Shown here piece after piece: positions 15,785-24,134 of a stretch of DNA of 36,132 nucleotides. Source of the DNA: JACVRW01 sp035645115. Lineage in GTDB: Bacteria; Actinomycetota; Thermoleophilia; Solirubrobacterales; Thermoleophilaceae. The stretch's first letter is position 1. Every line of letters begins with the position of its first letter. The notes under the pieces were generated by a model. The model was not told the origin of the DNA. It was given only the letters and a program-made list of their open reading frames with translations, and made no database searches. The stretch is from the NCBI GenBank assembly GCA_035645115.1, contig DASQNF010000017.1:1-36132 (forward strand). The letters run 5' to 3'. Made by a program: the position numbers and the translations under genes.

Positions 15785-16366
15785 GTGGAGCTCACCAGCA
15801 TCTGCGCGGCGTTCGGCCTGAGCGCCGCGGCCGGGCTGAACGCCTGGCTGCCGCTGTTCGCGGGGGCGCTGCTCAACAGGCTCGACGTGGTGGAGCTTGC
15901 CCAGCCGTTCGACGACCTCACGGGTACCGGCACGCTCGCGGTGCTCGGGCTCCTCACGACGGTGGACTTCGTAGGCGACAAGATCCCCGCGGTCGACCAC
16001 GTGCTCCACGCCGTGGGCACGGTCGTGGCGCCCGTCAGCGGGGCGCTGCTGTTCACAGGCCAGAGCGGAGTCGAAAGCGACTTCCCGACCATCGCCGCGG
16101 TTTTTCTCGGCGGCGCCACGGCCGAGTCGATCCATGCCGGCCGGGCGGTGATCCGACCGCTCTCGACCGCGACCACCGGCGGTGTGGCCAACCCGGTGCT
16201 CTCGTTGCTCGAGGACGCCGGCGCCCTGATCCTCACGGTCCTCGCGTTCGCCGTCCCGGTGCTCGCCTTTTTGCTCGTGGTGGCGCTCGCGTTCGCGATC
16301 CTGTACGGCTGGCAGCGGGTCCGCAAGCGTCGCGCGTCGGGCGAGCTCAGGCGCGTGCCGCCCTGA
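15785..16366 (+). CDS. DUF4126 membrane protein
   Basis: A protein of about 193 residues from GTG 15785 (VELTSICAAFGLSAAAGLNAW). The open frame extends further upstream, but the sequence there is arginine-rich and antisense to the MMPL N-terminus, so it is not part of the gene. It is mostly hydrophobic with about four to five helices. The conserved features AAGLNAWLPLFAGALLNR, VDFVGDKIPAVDHVLHAVGT and LLEDAGALILTVLAFAVPVL identify DUF4126, whose function is unknown. The last 20 bases overlap the 3' end of the convergent hydrolase gene. The region before the start shows no clear ribosome site. Confidence 0.8.
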   Translation: MELTSICAAFGLSAAAGLNAWLPLFAGALLNRLDVVELAQPFDDLTGTGTLAVLGLLTTVDFVGDKIPAVDHVLHAVGTVVAPVSGALLFTGQSGVESDFPTIAAVFLGGATAESIHAGRAVIRPLSTATTGGVANPVLSLLEDAGALILTVLAFAVPVLAFLLVVALAFAILYGWQRVRKRRASGELRRVPP

Positions 16367-17147
16367 GCAGCACGCCCGCCACCTGCTCGGGGTCGTCCCA
16401 GGTGGGGATGTGCCCACAGCCATGCAGGAGCACTGTTCGCGCACCCATCGGAGACGGGCGTGGGGGCGTGACGAGGCGATCGAGCTCGCCCCACGCGAGC
16501 GTGACCGGCACGTCGATCTGCTCCAGGCCCGAGAAGACCGCCGCGCGCATGGCCATGTTGACGCCCACGAAGCCAGGCGCCGTGACGTAGGAGCGCACCA
16601 GCCGCGCCGCCGCACGCGCGGGCACTCGCTCCGGGTGGCCGATCGAGCCTGAGAGCAGGGCGCGCCGGGCGCGCGTGCTCCGCATGAGCGCCGGCAGCAG
16701 CGGCACCAGCACACGGCCGAGCCGGCGCACGTCCGCCCCTGGCCTCACGCCGAGCGGGCGCCTCCAGAATCCGGCCGAGCACAGGCCGGTGACCGACAGG
16801 GCGCGCCCCAGCCGGCCCAGCTCCAGCGCCACCCAGCCGCCGAGCGAGTTTCCAGCCACGTGCGCTCGCTCGAGACCGAGCGTGTCCATGAACCGTCCCA
16901 CCGCCGCGGCGAGCGCCTGCGGCGTAGGCGCCGTGACGCCGTCGAGCGAGGGCGAAGCGCCGAACCCCGGAAGATCGAGCGCGATCACGTCGCGCTCCGC
17001 GGCGAGCCGGTGCTGCACCGGCTCCCACACCACGAGCTCGGCGCCCAGCGGGTGGATCAGCACGAGCGGCTCGCCGCTGCCCGCGCGCAGGTGGTGAAGC
17101 CGCTCGCCGGCCACGATCCGCGAGCGTAGCTCCCATGACAGCGCCAT
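16347..17147 (-). CDS. Alpha/beta-fold hydrolase
   Basis: A 266-residue alpha/beta hydrolase from ATG 17147; an in-frame start at 17249 would run into the divergent cNMP-binding gene and adds non-homologous sequence. The oxyanion motif is HPLG (32-35), the nucleophile elbow GNSLGG with Ser101, the acid is probably Asp in WGELDRLV, and the base is His in GCGHIPTWDDPEQ. The triad appears complete. A helical cap lies between about 125 and 190. The substrate cannot be told from the sequence; esterase or lipase-like activity is the default family role. It overlaps the DUF4126 gene tail by 20 bases. Confidence 0.85.
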   Translation of the reverse strand: MALSWELRSRIVAGERLHHLRAGSGEPLVLIHPLGAELVVWEPVQHRLAAERDVIALDLPGFGASPSLDGVTAPTPQALAAAVGRFMDTLGLERAHVAGNSLGGWVALELGRLGRALSVTGLCSAGFWRRPLGVRPGADVRRLGRVLVPLLPALMRSTRARRALLSGSIGHPERVPARAAARLVRSYVTAPGFVGVNMAMRAAVFSGLEQIDVPVTLAWGELDRLVTPPRPSPMGARTVLLHGCGHIPTWDDPEQVAGVLLRAARA

Positions 17148-17205
17148 CGACGACGGCTCCGGCGGTTGGGTAGAGTCGCGCGCGAGCGAGCCCGAGGAGG
17201 CCCCG

Positions 17206-17595
17206 TTGGACGCAAGCCGTCTGAAGTCGATATCGATCTTCGAGGACATCGCCGACGCGGACCTGGCCCAGATCGCAACGTTCGCCCAGGAGGTCTCGGT
17301 CGAGGCGGGCAGGCAACTCGTGCGCGAGGGCGACTTCTCCTACGAGTTCATGGCGATCGAGGAGGGCGAGGCGGAGGTGACTCGCGAGGGCGAGCACCTG
17401 GCGGACCTCGGACCCGGCGACTTCTTCGGCGAGATGGGGCTGCTCGAGAAGACGCTTCGCAACGCGACCGTGACCTCCAAGACCCCGATGCTCCTCGTGA
17501 CCCTCACCGGCTGGGACCTCAAGCGCATGGAGCGCAGCGTGCCGAAGGCGATCGAGCGGGTGCGCCAGACGATCGAGTCGCGCCGGCCGGCCTGA
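17206..17595 (+). CDS. Single-domain cyclic-nucleotide-binding protein
   Basis: A 129-residue protein made almost entirely of one cNMP-binding domain, from TTG 17206 with GAGGAGG five bases upstream. The fold runs LKSISIFEDIADADLAQIA, then REGDFSYEFMAIEEGEAEV, then the phosphate cassette FGEMGLLEKTLRNATV with the cyclic-phosphate Arg present. There is no helix-turn-helix, kinase or membrane segment, so it is not a CRP-type regulator. It may be a sensor subunit acting on a partner. The saccharopine-dehydrogenase-like gene starts two bases after its stop, so the two are co-translated. Partnership with that enzyme is inference. Confidence 0.88.
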   Translation: MDASRLKSISIFEDIADADLAQIATFAQEVSVEAGRQLVREGDFSYEFMAIEEGEAEVTREGEHLADLGPGDFFGEMGLLEKTLRNATVTSKTPMLLVTLTGWDLKRMERSVPKAIERVRQTIESRRPA

Positions 17596-17597
17596 CC

Positions 17598-18782
17598 GTG
17601 GCGGGCCGGGTCGTCCTGTTCGGCGCCACGGGGTACACCGGACGGCTGGCCGCCGAGGCGATGGCCGAGCGGGGGATGAAGCCGGTGCTCGCCGGGCGCT
17701 CGCCCGACAAGTGCCGGCGTCTCTCCGAAGAGCTCGGCGGCGGCTTCGAGACGGCCGGCGCCGACGTGGCCGACCCACCGTCGGTACGCGCCCTCGTGGA
17801 GAAGGGCGACGTCCTCGTGACCACGGTCGGCCCGTTCCTCCGCTGGGGCGCGCCCGCTGCCGCCACCGGCTCGACCGTCGGCGCGCATTACATCGACTCC
17901 ACCGGCGAGCCCCCCTTCATCCGCGAGGTCTTCGACCGCTACGGACCGGTGGCGGAGGGATCCGGCTGCGGGATGCTCACCGCGTTCGGCTACGACTGGG
18001 TCCCTGGCAACCTCGCTGCCGGGCTCGCGCTCGAGCGCGCGGGGGGGGCAGCCGTGCGCGTCGACACGGGCTACTTCCTGACGGGGGCGGCGTCGATGAG
18101 CGGGGGCACGAAGGCGTCGCTCGTGGGCGTGGTAAACGCACCGGCGTTCGCATTCCGAGAGGGACGCGTGCGCAGCGAGCGTGCGGCGAAGCGGGTGCGC
18201 AGCTTCCGCGTCGGCTCCAGGGAGCTCGCCGGCGTCTCGGTCGGCAGCTCGGAGCACTTCGCGCTGCCGCGGATCGCACCGCAGCTTCGCGAAGTCAACT
18301 CGTACCTCGGCTGGTTCGGACCGGCGGCGCGGGCGATGCAGGCGTTCTCCGCCGGGACCGACCTGGCTATGAAGCTCCCCGGGGTCGAGGGACTCTGGAA
18401 CGCGCTGGGAGAGCGGCTGGCGAAGGGCTCCACGGGAGGGCCCGACGCCGCCGCCCGGGCCAAGGGCGGCTCGCACGTGGTGGCGATCGCGTACGACGCG
18501 ACCGGAAGCGAGCTGAGCGAGGTGCACGTGACGGGCGTGGACGGCTACACGTTCACCGGCCGCATGCTCGCCTGGGGGGCCGAGCGAGTGGCCGCCGGCG
18601 CCCTGCGCGGCAACGGGGCCCTCGGACCGGTCGACGCGTTCGGACTCGACGAGCTCGTGGAGGGGTGCGCCTGGGCCGGGATCTCGGAGAAGGGCGGCGA
18701 CGCGCCAGGTTCGCAGGAGACCCCGGGGAAGCCCGGAGAGCGCACGCGGGACGCTCCCCTCGCGGACTCGTCTGTCAGCTGA
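17598..18782 (+). CDS. Saccharopine dehydrogenase-like / trans-acting enoyl reductase-like protein
   Basis: A 394-residue NAD(P)-binding protein from GTG 17598, two bases after the cNMP gene stop. The Rossmann start VVLFGATGYTGRLAAEAM (glycines at 9, 12 and 15) and TTVGPFLRWGAPAAATG, HYIDSTGEPPFIREVFDRYG and AFGYDWVPGNLAAGLALE are typical of the saccharopine dehydrogenase/trans-acting enoyl reductase group. In mycobacteria a relative (Rv2953) acts in trans in lipid biosynthesis. A true lysine-pathway role is unlikely without partner genes. The C-terminal 35 residues are charged and disordered. The substrate may be an acyl or polyketide intermediate; this is inference. Confidence 0.8.
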   Translation: MAGRVVLFGATGYTGRLAAEAMAERGMKPVLAGRSPDKCRRLSEELGGGFETAGADVADPPSVRALVEKGDVLVTTVGPFLRWGAPAAATGSTVGAHYIDSTGEPPFIREVFDRYGPVAEGSGCGMLTAFGYDWVPGNLAAGLALERAGGAAVRVDTGYFLTGAASMSGGTKASLVGVVNAPAFAFREGRVRSERAAKRVRSFRVGSRELAGVSVGSSEHFALPRIAPQLREVNSYLGWFGPAARAMQAFSAGTDLAMKLPGVEGLWNALGERLAKGSTGGPDAAARAKGGSHVVAIAYDATGSELSEVHVTGVDGYTFTGRMLAWGAERVAAGALRGNGALGPVDAFGLDELVEGCAWAGISEKGGDAPGSQETPGKPGERTRDAPLADSSVS

Positions 18783-18810
18783 TCAGTCGACCAACGACTT
18801 CGCGAAGCAG

Positions 18811-19956
18811 ATGTACGTGTCCACCGATCCGGCCGCCCGCCGGAGGCGACTTGCGCTCGCGGCGGCGGCGGTGTGCGCGCTGGTCGTCGGCCTGGCCATC
18901 GGAGCGGGGACGGGTGACGGCAACGGCGCCGGGGCGGGCGTGGGCGCCACGGATTCTCGCCCGCAGGCCGCCGAGCCTCAGGCGCGCGCCCTGCGCGCCG
19001 TCGATCGGCTGAGCCTGCGCCAGCAGGTCGGGCAGGTGACCATCTCGAGCTTCGACGGTCTGACGCGACCCGAATACCTCCGACGCCGCCTCCGCGCCCG
19101 TGAGACCGCCGGCGTGATCCTGTTCGGCCGAAACGGCGGGGACGCGCCGCACTGGCGGCGCCTGACCCGCTCGATCCAGGGCGCGGCCGGCGGGCGGGCG
19201 CTCGTGATGGTCGATCAGGAAGGTGGCGAGATCCGCACGATCGATCATGCGGGACCGCGCGCGGGGCAGCCCTTCCAGGGAGGGCCCGCGAACGTCAGGA
19301 GGTCCGCCCGCTCCGCCGGCCGGACGCTGCGCGCCGCCGGGGTGAACGTCAACCTCGCACCCGTCGCGGACGTTCCGGGTGCGGGCTCCGTGATGGCTTC
19401 GCGCTCGTTCGCGGGCGACCCGGCCGGGATCGGCGCTCGCGTGCGCGCGTCCGTGCGCGGGCTGCGAGAGGCGCGGGTGGCGGCCACCGCCAAGCACTTC
19501 CCGGGCCTCGGCGACTCCGCCGTGAACACCGACCACGCCCCCGCAACCGTGCCCGGCGGAGTTGAAGAGGACCTCATTCCGTTCAGGGCGGCTGTGGCCG
19601 CGGACGTCGGGCTCGTGATGCTCTCGCACGCGCTCTACCCGGCCCTCGACCCGAATCGGATCGCGTCCCAGTCGCCCGCCGTCGTGCGCGGCCTCCTGCG
19701 TCGCCGGCTCGGGTTCGACGGCGTGATCGTGACCGACAGCATGGAGGCGCAGGCCGTGATCAGCCGGACTGACGTGGCCACGGCGGCAGAGCGCTCGCTG
19801 CGTGCGGGGGCGGACCTGATCCTCATGACCGGCTCGGCGAGCTGGAACTCGGTCTACCCGCGCCTGCTCGCGCGGGCGCGCAGCTCGGCCGCGTTCAGGG
19901 CGCGCATCCGCGACAGCGCCGCGCGCGTGCTTGCGCTGAAGTCGGAGTTGGACTAG
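18811..19956 (+). CDS. Glycoside hydrolase family 3, NagZ-like, membrane-anchored or secreted
   Basis: A 381-residue protein from ATG 18811. An N-terminal hydrophobic segment (about 14-33, after RRRR) is a signal or anchor, followed by a Gly/Ala-rich linker. The GH3 barrel begins near 65: LRQQVGQVTISSFDG, ETAGVILFGRNGG, VMVDQEGGEIRTI, VNLAPVADVPG and SVMASRSFAGDP. KHFPGLGDSAVNTDHA carries the His/Asp loop of NagZ-type enzymes, and VIVTDSMEA the Asp nucleophile. It probably removes N-acetylglucosamine or related sugars from peptidoglycan fragments outside the membrane. The stop overlaps that of convergent ppk1 by four bases. Confidence 0.87.
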   Translation: MYVSTDPAARRRRLALAAAAVCALVVGLAIGAGTGDGNGAGAGVGATDSRPQAAEPQARALRAVDRLSLRQQVGQVTISSFDGLTRPEYLRRRLRARETAGVILFGRNGGDAPHWRRLTRSIQGAAGGRALVMVDQEGGEIRTIDHAGPRAGQPFQGGPANVRRSARSAGRTLRAAGVNVNLAPVADVPGAGSVMASRSFAGDPAGIGARVRASVRGLREARVAATAKHFPGLGDSAVNTDHAPATVPGGVEEDLIPFRAAVAADVGLVMLSHALYPALDPNRIASQSPAVVRGLLRRRLGFDGVIVTDSMEAQAVISRTDVATAAERSLRAGADLILMTGSASWNSVYPRLLARARSSAAFRARIRDSAARVLALKSELD

Positions 19957-22037
19957 GTCTCACCGGCGCGCTTGAGCGCGCGCTCCATCAGCTCGCGGTG
20001 CACGCTGCGCGTGCTCCCGTTGCGACGCTCCCAGAGGTTGTCCTCTCCGAGCTCCCAGGCGAACGTGTCGTCCGCCAGGCAACGCTCCAGCGTGTCCTCG
20101 AGCTCCTTGCGAAGGGCCTCGGCGGTGACCGGCACGAGCAGCTCCACGCGCGTGTCGAGGTTGCGCGGCATCAGGTCGGCCGACCCGATCCAGTAGCGCC
20201 GCTCATCACCGCGGTGGAAGCCGTAGATCCGCGAGTGCTCGAGGAAGCGGCCCACCACCGACACCACGCGGATGTTCTCGGACACCCCCGGCACGCCGGG
20301 ACGCAGGCAGCAGATTCCGCGCGTGTTCAGGTCGACCCTCACGCCGGCTTGGGACGCCTCGTAGAGCGCCCGGATGCAGCGCGGGTCCACGAGCGAGTTC
20401 ATCTTCAGCACGATCCGCGCCTCGCGGCCCGCCCGGTGCGCCTCGACCGTCTGCTCGACCTCCGAGAGGAACCAGTTGCGCATGTGGTCGGGCGCCACAA
20501 CCCCCTTGCGGTACTCGGGCGAGCGCGCAGCTCCGGTCAGCGAGTTGAACAGCTCCGCCACGTCGGAGGCGATCTCGCGGTCACAGGTGAACAGCCCGAA
20601 GTCCTCGTAGAGGCGGGCGGTCTTGGCGTGGTAGTTGCCGGTCCCGATGTGGACGTAGTGACGCACCCCGGAGCCCTCTCGGCGCACGACGAGGAGCGCC
20701 TTGGCGTGCGTCTTCAGCCCGGGCAGGCCATGGACGACGTGCGCCCCGGCCTCCTCGAGCGATCGTGCCCAGCCGATGTTGCGTCGCTCGTCGAAGCGCG
20801 CCTTCAGCTCCACGAGGCAGACCGCCTGCTTGCCGCGCTCCGCGGCCTCCATCAAGGACGGCACGAGCTCCGAGTCGTCGGAGGTCCTATACACGGTGAT
20901 CTTGAGCGCCAGGACGTCGGGGTCGGCCACCGCCTGCTGCACGAAGCGCTCGACGCTCCCCACAAAGGAGTCGTAGGGATGGTGGACCAGGATGTCGCCC
21001 GCCCGCATCGCGGCGAACACGTCCGCCCGCTCGTCGTCACGGTCGTGGAAGAGCGGCTGGCTGACCGGGGTCCAGGGTTTGTCGCGCAGGTTGCGGTGCT
21101 TGTCCACCTCGTAGATGGCCCACAGGTCCTCGAGGTCGAGCAGGCCCTCGACGTCGATCACCTGCTCCTCCTCGATCGCGAGCTGCTCGATCAAGTAGCG
21201 GCGCATGTCGGGGTCCATCGAGGTCGAGACCTCGAGCCGCACCACCTCGCCGAAACGCCGCCGGCGCAGCTCGTCCTCGACAGCGCGCACGAGGTCGTCG
21301 GCCTCGTCGGAGACGGTGAAGTCGGCGTCCCGCGTGACGCGGAACTCGTCGTGTCGGAGGATCTCCATGCCGGGAAAGAGCTCGTCGAGGTGACGCGCGA
21401 TAACCGCCTCGAGTGGCACGAAGGCGTTGTCGGCGATGCTGAGGAAGCGCGGCAGCACCTCCTTCGGCACCTTCACGCGCGCGAAGATCTCCTCGTCCGA
21501 CACCGGGTCTCGCAGCCACACGGCGATCGAGAGCGAGAGGTTCGAGATGTACGGGAACGGCCTGCCCGGCCCGACCGCGAGCGGCGTCAGCACCGGGAAG
21601 ACCTGCTCGGAGAAGAGCCGGTCGACCGCCTCGAGCTCCTCCTCCGAGCACTTCGCGCAGTCCACGATGCGGATTCCGTGTTCCTCGAGCTCGCCTCGCA
21701 CGCCGTCGGCCCATACGCGCGAGTGTCGCGCCCCGAGCTCGCGCGTACGCGCGCCTACGCGGTCGAGCGTCTCCGACGGGGACAGGCCGTCGGGACCGCG
21801 GGCGTCGATGCCGGCGTCCACCTGGTCGTGCAGGCCCGCCACGCGCACCATGAAGAACTCGTCGAGGTTGGACGCGTAGATCGCGAGGAACTTCACGCGC
21901 TCCAGCAGCGGCGTGTGCTCGTCCTCGGCCAGCTCGAGCACCCGCTCGTTGAACTGGAGCCAGGAGAGCTCGCGGTTGGTGAACAGCTCGGGTGAGTCGA
22001 GGCTCGGAGCTTCGGGTATGGCCGTGGCTGCTTCCAT
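19953..22037 (-). CDS. ppk1: Polyphosphate kinase 1
   Basis: A 694-residue PPK1, which reversibly polymerises the ATP gamma-phosphate into inorganic polyphosphate. The N-terminal domain shows the hallmark FTNRELSWLQFNERVLELA and FLAIYASNLDEFFMVRVAGL. The catalytic C-terminal domains contain the autophosphorylated-His segment GLKTHAKALLVVRRE, then HIGTGNYHAKTARLYEDFGLFT and IGSADLMPRNLDTRVELLVPV. Length is normal for the family. The start ATG 22037..22035 lies only 24 bases from the divergent sixA-like GTG. It anchors a polyphosphate/phosphate block with ppx, phoU and pst genes. Confidence 0.96.
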   Translation of the reverse strand: MEAATAIPEAPSLDSPELFTNRELSWLQFNERVLELAEDEHTPLLERVKFLAIYASNLDEFFMVRVAGLHDQVDAGIDARGPDGLSPSETLDRVGARTRELGARHSRVWADGVRGELEEHGIRIVDCAKCSEEELEAVDRLFSEQVFPVLTPLAVGPGRPFPYISNLSLSIAVWLRDPVSDEEIFARVKVPKEVLPRFLSIADNAFVPLEAVIARHLDELFPGMEILRHDEFRVTRDADFTVSDEADDLVRAVEDELRRRRFGEVVRLEVSTSMDPDMRRYLIEQLAIEEEQVIDVEGLLDLEDLWAIYEVDKHRNLRDKPWTPVSQPLFHDRDDERADVFAAMRAGDILVHHPYDSFVGSVERFVQQAVADPDVLALKITVYRTSDDSELVPSLMEAAERGKQAVCLVELKARFDERRNIGWARSLEEAGAHVVHGLPGLKTHAKALLVVRREGSGVRHYVHIGTGNYHAKTARLYEDFGLFTCDREIASDVAELFNSLTGAARSPEYRKGVVAPDHMRNWFLSEVEQTVEAHRAGREARIVLKMNSLVDPRCIRALYEASQAGVRVDLNTRGICCLRPGVPGVSENIRVVSVVGRFLEHSRIYGFHRGDERRYWIGSADLMPRNLDTRVELLVPVTAEALRKELEDTLERCLADDTFAWELGEDNLWERRNGSTRSVHRELMERALKRAGET

Positions 22038-22061
22038 GTGCAGCCTCTATCGTGCCATCTC

Positions 22062-22499
22062 GTGATCTGGCTGTTGCGTCACGGGGACGCCGAGGAGGGC
22101 TCGCCCGACGCCGAGCGGCCGCTCACCGACGAGGGTCGGGAGCAGGCGCGCGCCGCCGGCGCCGCGCTGCGCCGCCTCGGGGTCGCGCTCGACGCGTGCC
22201 TCGCAAGCCCGAAGCTGCGTTCCGCGGAAACCGCGCGACTGGCTTGCGCCGAGCTCGGCGTGGAGCACCAGCTCGAGCCGAAGCTGGCGGGCGGGCCGTT
22301 CGACGCCGAGGCGCTCGCGGCCGGTCTCGGCGACGAGGTGCTCCTGGTGGGCCACGATCCCGATTTCTCGATGGCGGTCCACGCGCTCACGGGCGCCCAG
22401 GTACGCATGAAGAAGGGCGGGCTCGCGGGCATCCAGAAAGGCGAGCTGATGTTGCTGTTGCGCTCGCGCGAGCTGCGCGCGATCGCCGGTCCCGGCTAA
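22062..22499 (+). CDS. SixA-like histidine phosphatase
   Basis: A 145-residue protein of the histidine-phosphatase superfamily from GTG 22062 (VIWLLRHGDAEEG); another in-frame GTG at 22038 abuts the ppk1 ATG and is less likely. The catalytic RHG is at residues 6-8, with SPKLRSAETA and the second His in LLVGHDPDFS. SixA in E. coli dephosphorylates phosphohistidine proteins. In mycobacteria ppk1 neighbours mutT1, which carries a similar phosphatase domain after a Nudix domain; here only the phosphatase is present. A role in phosphate or polyphosphate signalling is inferred from position. Confidence 0.85.
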   Translation: MIWLLRHGDAEEGSPDAERPLTDEGREQARAAGAALRRLGVALDACLASPKLRSAETARLACAELGVEHQLEPKLAGGPFDAEALAAGLGDEVLLVGHDPDFSMAVHALTGAQVRMKKGGLAGIQKGELMLLLRSRELRAIAGPG

Positions 22500-22542
22500 C
22501 GCTGCGGGGCGGCCCGGGGCACCAAGTGGCCACGCGTGCCCG

Positions 22543-23427
22543 CTAGGCAAGCGCCCGGCCCTCTACGAGCTCGAGCAGGATGCCCTCGCGCAGCCCGCCG
22601 CGGGCAATCTGCAGCGGGAGCCTCAGCAGGTCGGAGATCGCCTCGAGGACGAGGATGCCCGCGGGCAGGAGCCGGACGCGTTCCTCGTCGAGCTCGAAGC
22701 GCGCCGCGATCTCCGCGATCGGCGTGGACGACAGCTCCCGGATGCCGCGCTCGAGCGTCTCGTGGGCGAGCTCCCCGCCCAGCAGCCGGCGCAGGGAAGT
22801 GGCGGTGCCGCCCACCGCCACGGCGCTCGAGGCGGACGGCGGCTCGAGGCCCTCGAGCGTCCCGTCCACGTGCCGGCGCACCCTCTCAAGCTCCTCCACC
22901 GACGGGGGGTCGGAGCGCAGGTAGCTGTCGGCCAGGAATCCCGAGCCGATCCGAAGCGACTCGGACCAGGTCATCGCCCCGGTGGGGTGGCCGATCGCGA
23001 TCTCGCTCGAGCCGCCGCCCACGTCGACCACCGCGATCGTCCCGTTGATCGGCTGCAGGAGGGTCCGCGTGGCGCCGACGAACGAGAGCCGCGCCTCTTC
23101 CTCGCCGGTGAGCACGATGAGCTTCACGCCGCCGGCGCTCCGAACCGCGCTCACCAGCTCGTCTCGGTTGGGGGCGTCACGGATAGCGGCGGTGGCCACG
23201 GCCACGGTTTGCTTCGCTCCGAGCTCGAGTGCCACGGCCGCCTGAGTGCGCACCACCTCCGCGGTCTCGGCGATCTTGAGCGCCGGGATCCTCCCCCCGT
23301 GGCCGAGGCTGCGACCGATGCGGGTGAACGCGCGCTGCGTCACGAGCTCGCGCAGCCGGCCGGCGCCCGCGTCCGCCACCAGCAGGCGCGTGGTGTTGCT
23401 GCCGATGTCGATGCAGGCGCAGATCAA
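22543..23427 (-). CDS. ppx: Exopolyphosphatase (Ppx/GppA family), short form
   Basis: A 294-residue ASKHA-fold phosphatase from TTG 23427, which overlaps the phoU stop as TTGA, so the two are translationally coupled. An open frame runs further upstream but is phoU antisense-frame sequence. Key segments are CIDIGSNTTRLLVAD (phosphate-1), LTGEEEARLSFVGA, VVDVGGGSSEIAIG (phosphate-2) and AVGGTATSLRRLL. It lacks the C-terminal HD domain of E. coli Ppx, like the short actinobacterial enzymes. It hydrolyses terminal phosphate from polyphosphate or converts pppGpp to ppGpp. Here it opposes ppk1. Confidence 0.92.
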   Translation of the reverse strand: MICACIDIGSNTTRLLVADAGAGRLRELVTQRAFTRIGRSLGHGGRIPALKIAETAEVVRTQAAVALELGAKQTVAVATAAIRDAPNRDELVSAVRSAGGVKLIVLTGEEEARLSFVGATRTLLQPINGTIAVVDVGGGSSEIAIGHPTGAMTWSESLRIGSGFLADSYLRSDPPSVEELERVRRHVDGTLEGLEPPSASSAVAVGGTATSLRRLLGGELAHETLERGIRELSSTPIAEIAARFELDEERVRLLPAGILVLEAISDLLRLPLQIARGGLREGILLELVEGRALA

Positions 23428-24128
23428 GCGGGGGAGCGCGGAGCCAGCTCGGGGTGCGAGGCGTCCTCGAACTCCCTGAACAGCCCGGTAACGACGAACG
23501 CGGTCTGCTCGCCGATGTCCACCGCATTGTCGCCTATCCGCTCCACGCAGCGAGCCGCGAGCATCATGTGCATCGCCCACTCGCGGCGGTCGGCGTCGTC
23601 CCCGATCTCGAGCGCGATCGCGAAGGTCTCACGGTTGAGCCGGTCGACCTCGTCGTCCTGCCGCACCAGGTCCTGCGCGAGCCCCACGTCGCGTCGCTCG
23701 AAAGCCTGCTTTGCCTGGACGACCTGGCGGCGGGCCTGCTCGCCCATCCGCTGGAGGTTGGCGAGGATGCGCTCGTCGGCCGGCGCATCGTGGCCGCCCA
23801 GCGGCACGAGCTTGGCGATGTTCACGCACTGGTCGCCCATGCGCTCGATGTTCTTGATCACGTGGAGCACCGCGGCCACGAGCCGGAGGTCGCCCGCCAC
23901 CGGCGCCTGCAGGGCGAGCAGCGACAGCACGCCCTGGTGCACCTCGAGGTAGCGCCCGTCGATCAGGTCGTCGTCCGAGATCACCATCGTGGCGAGCTCC
24001 ACGTCCTGGTGCTGAACGGTCTCGAGCGCACGGTCGAGCGCCGTGACCACCATGTCGAGCCCGCCGAGCGCCTGGCGCTCGAGCCCGGCCAGCGCCTCCT
24101 GGAAATGCGAGCGGCTCGTCTCAGACAC
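23424..24128 (-). CDS. phoU: Phosphate-transport accessory/regulator PhoU
   Basis: A 234-residue all-helical protein with two three-helix PhoU repeats from GTG 24128. The metal-binding-type motifs are HVIKNIERMGDQCVNIAKL in the first repeat and LAARCVERIGDNAVDIGEQTAF in the second. PhoU links the PstSCAB transporter to the phosphate two-component system and dampens both uptake and signalling. It lies six bases after pstB and overlaps ppx. Length is normal for the family. Confidence 0.95.
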   Translation of the reverse strand: MSETSRSHFQEALAGLERQALGGLDMVVTALDRALETVQHQDVELATMVISDDDLIDGRYLEVHQGVLSLLALQAPVAGDLRLVAAVLHVIKNIERMGDQCVNIAKLVPLGGHDAPADERILANLQRMGEQARRQVVQAKQAFERRDVGLAQDLVRQDDEVDRLNRETFAIALEIGDDADRREWAMHMMLAARCVERIGDNAVDIGEQTAFVVTGLFREFEDASHPELAPRSPA

Positions 24129-24134
24129 GTCCGC

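Noticed and set aside
15154..17778. 874-codon open frame on the minus strand
   Set aside because: Covers four well-supported genes in other frames; low-complexity composition.
19998..21995. Long open frame antisense to ppk1
   Set aside because: His/Val/Arg-biased shadow translation; ppk1 is unambiguous.
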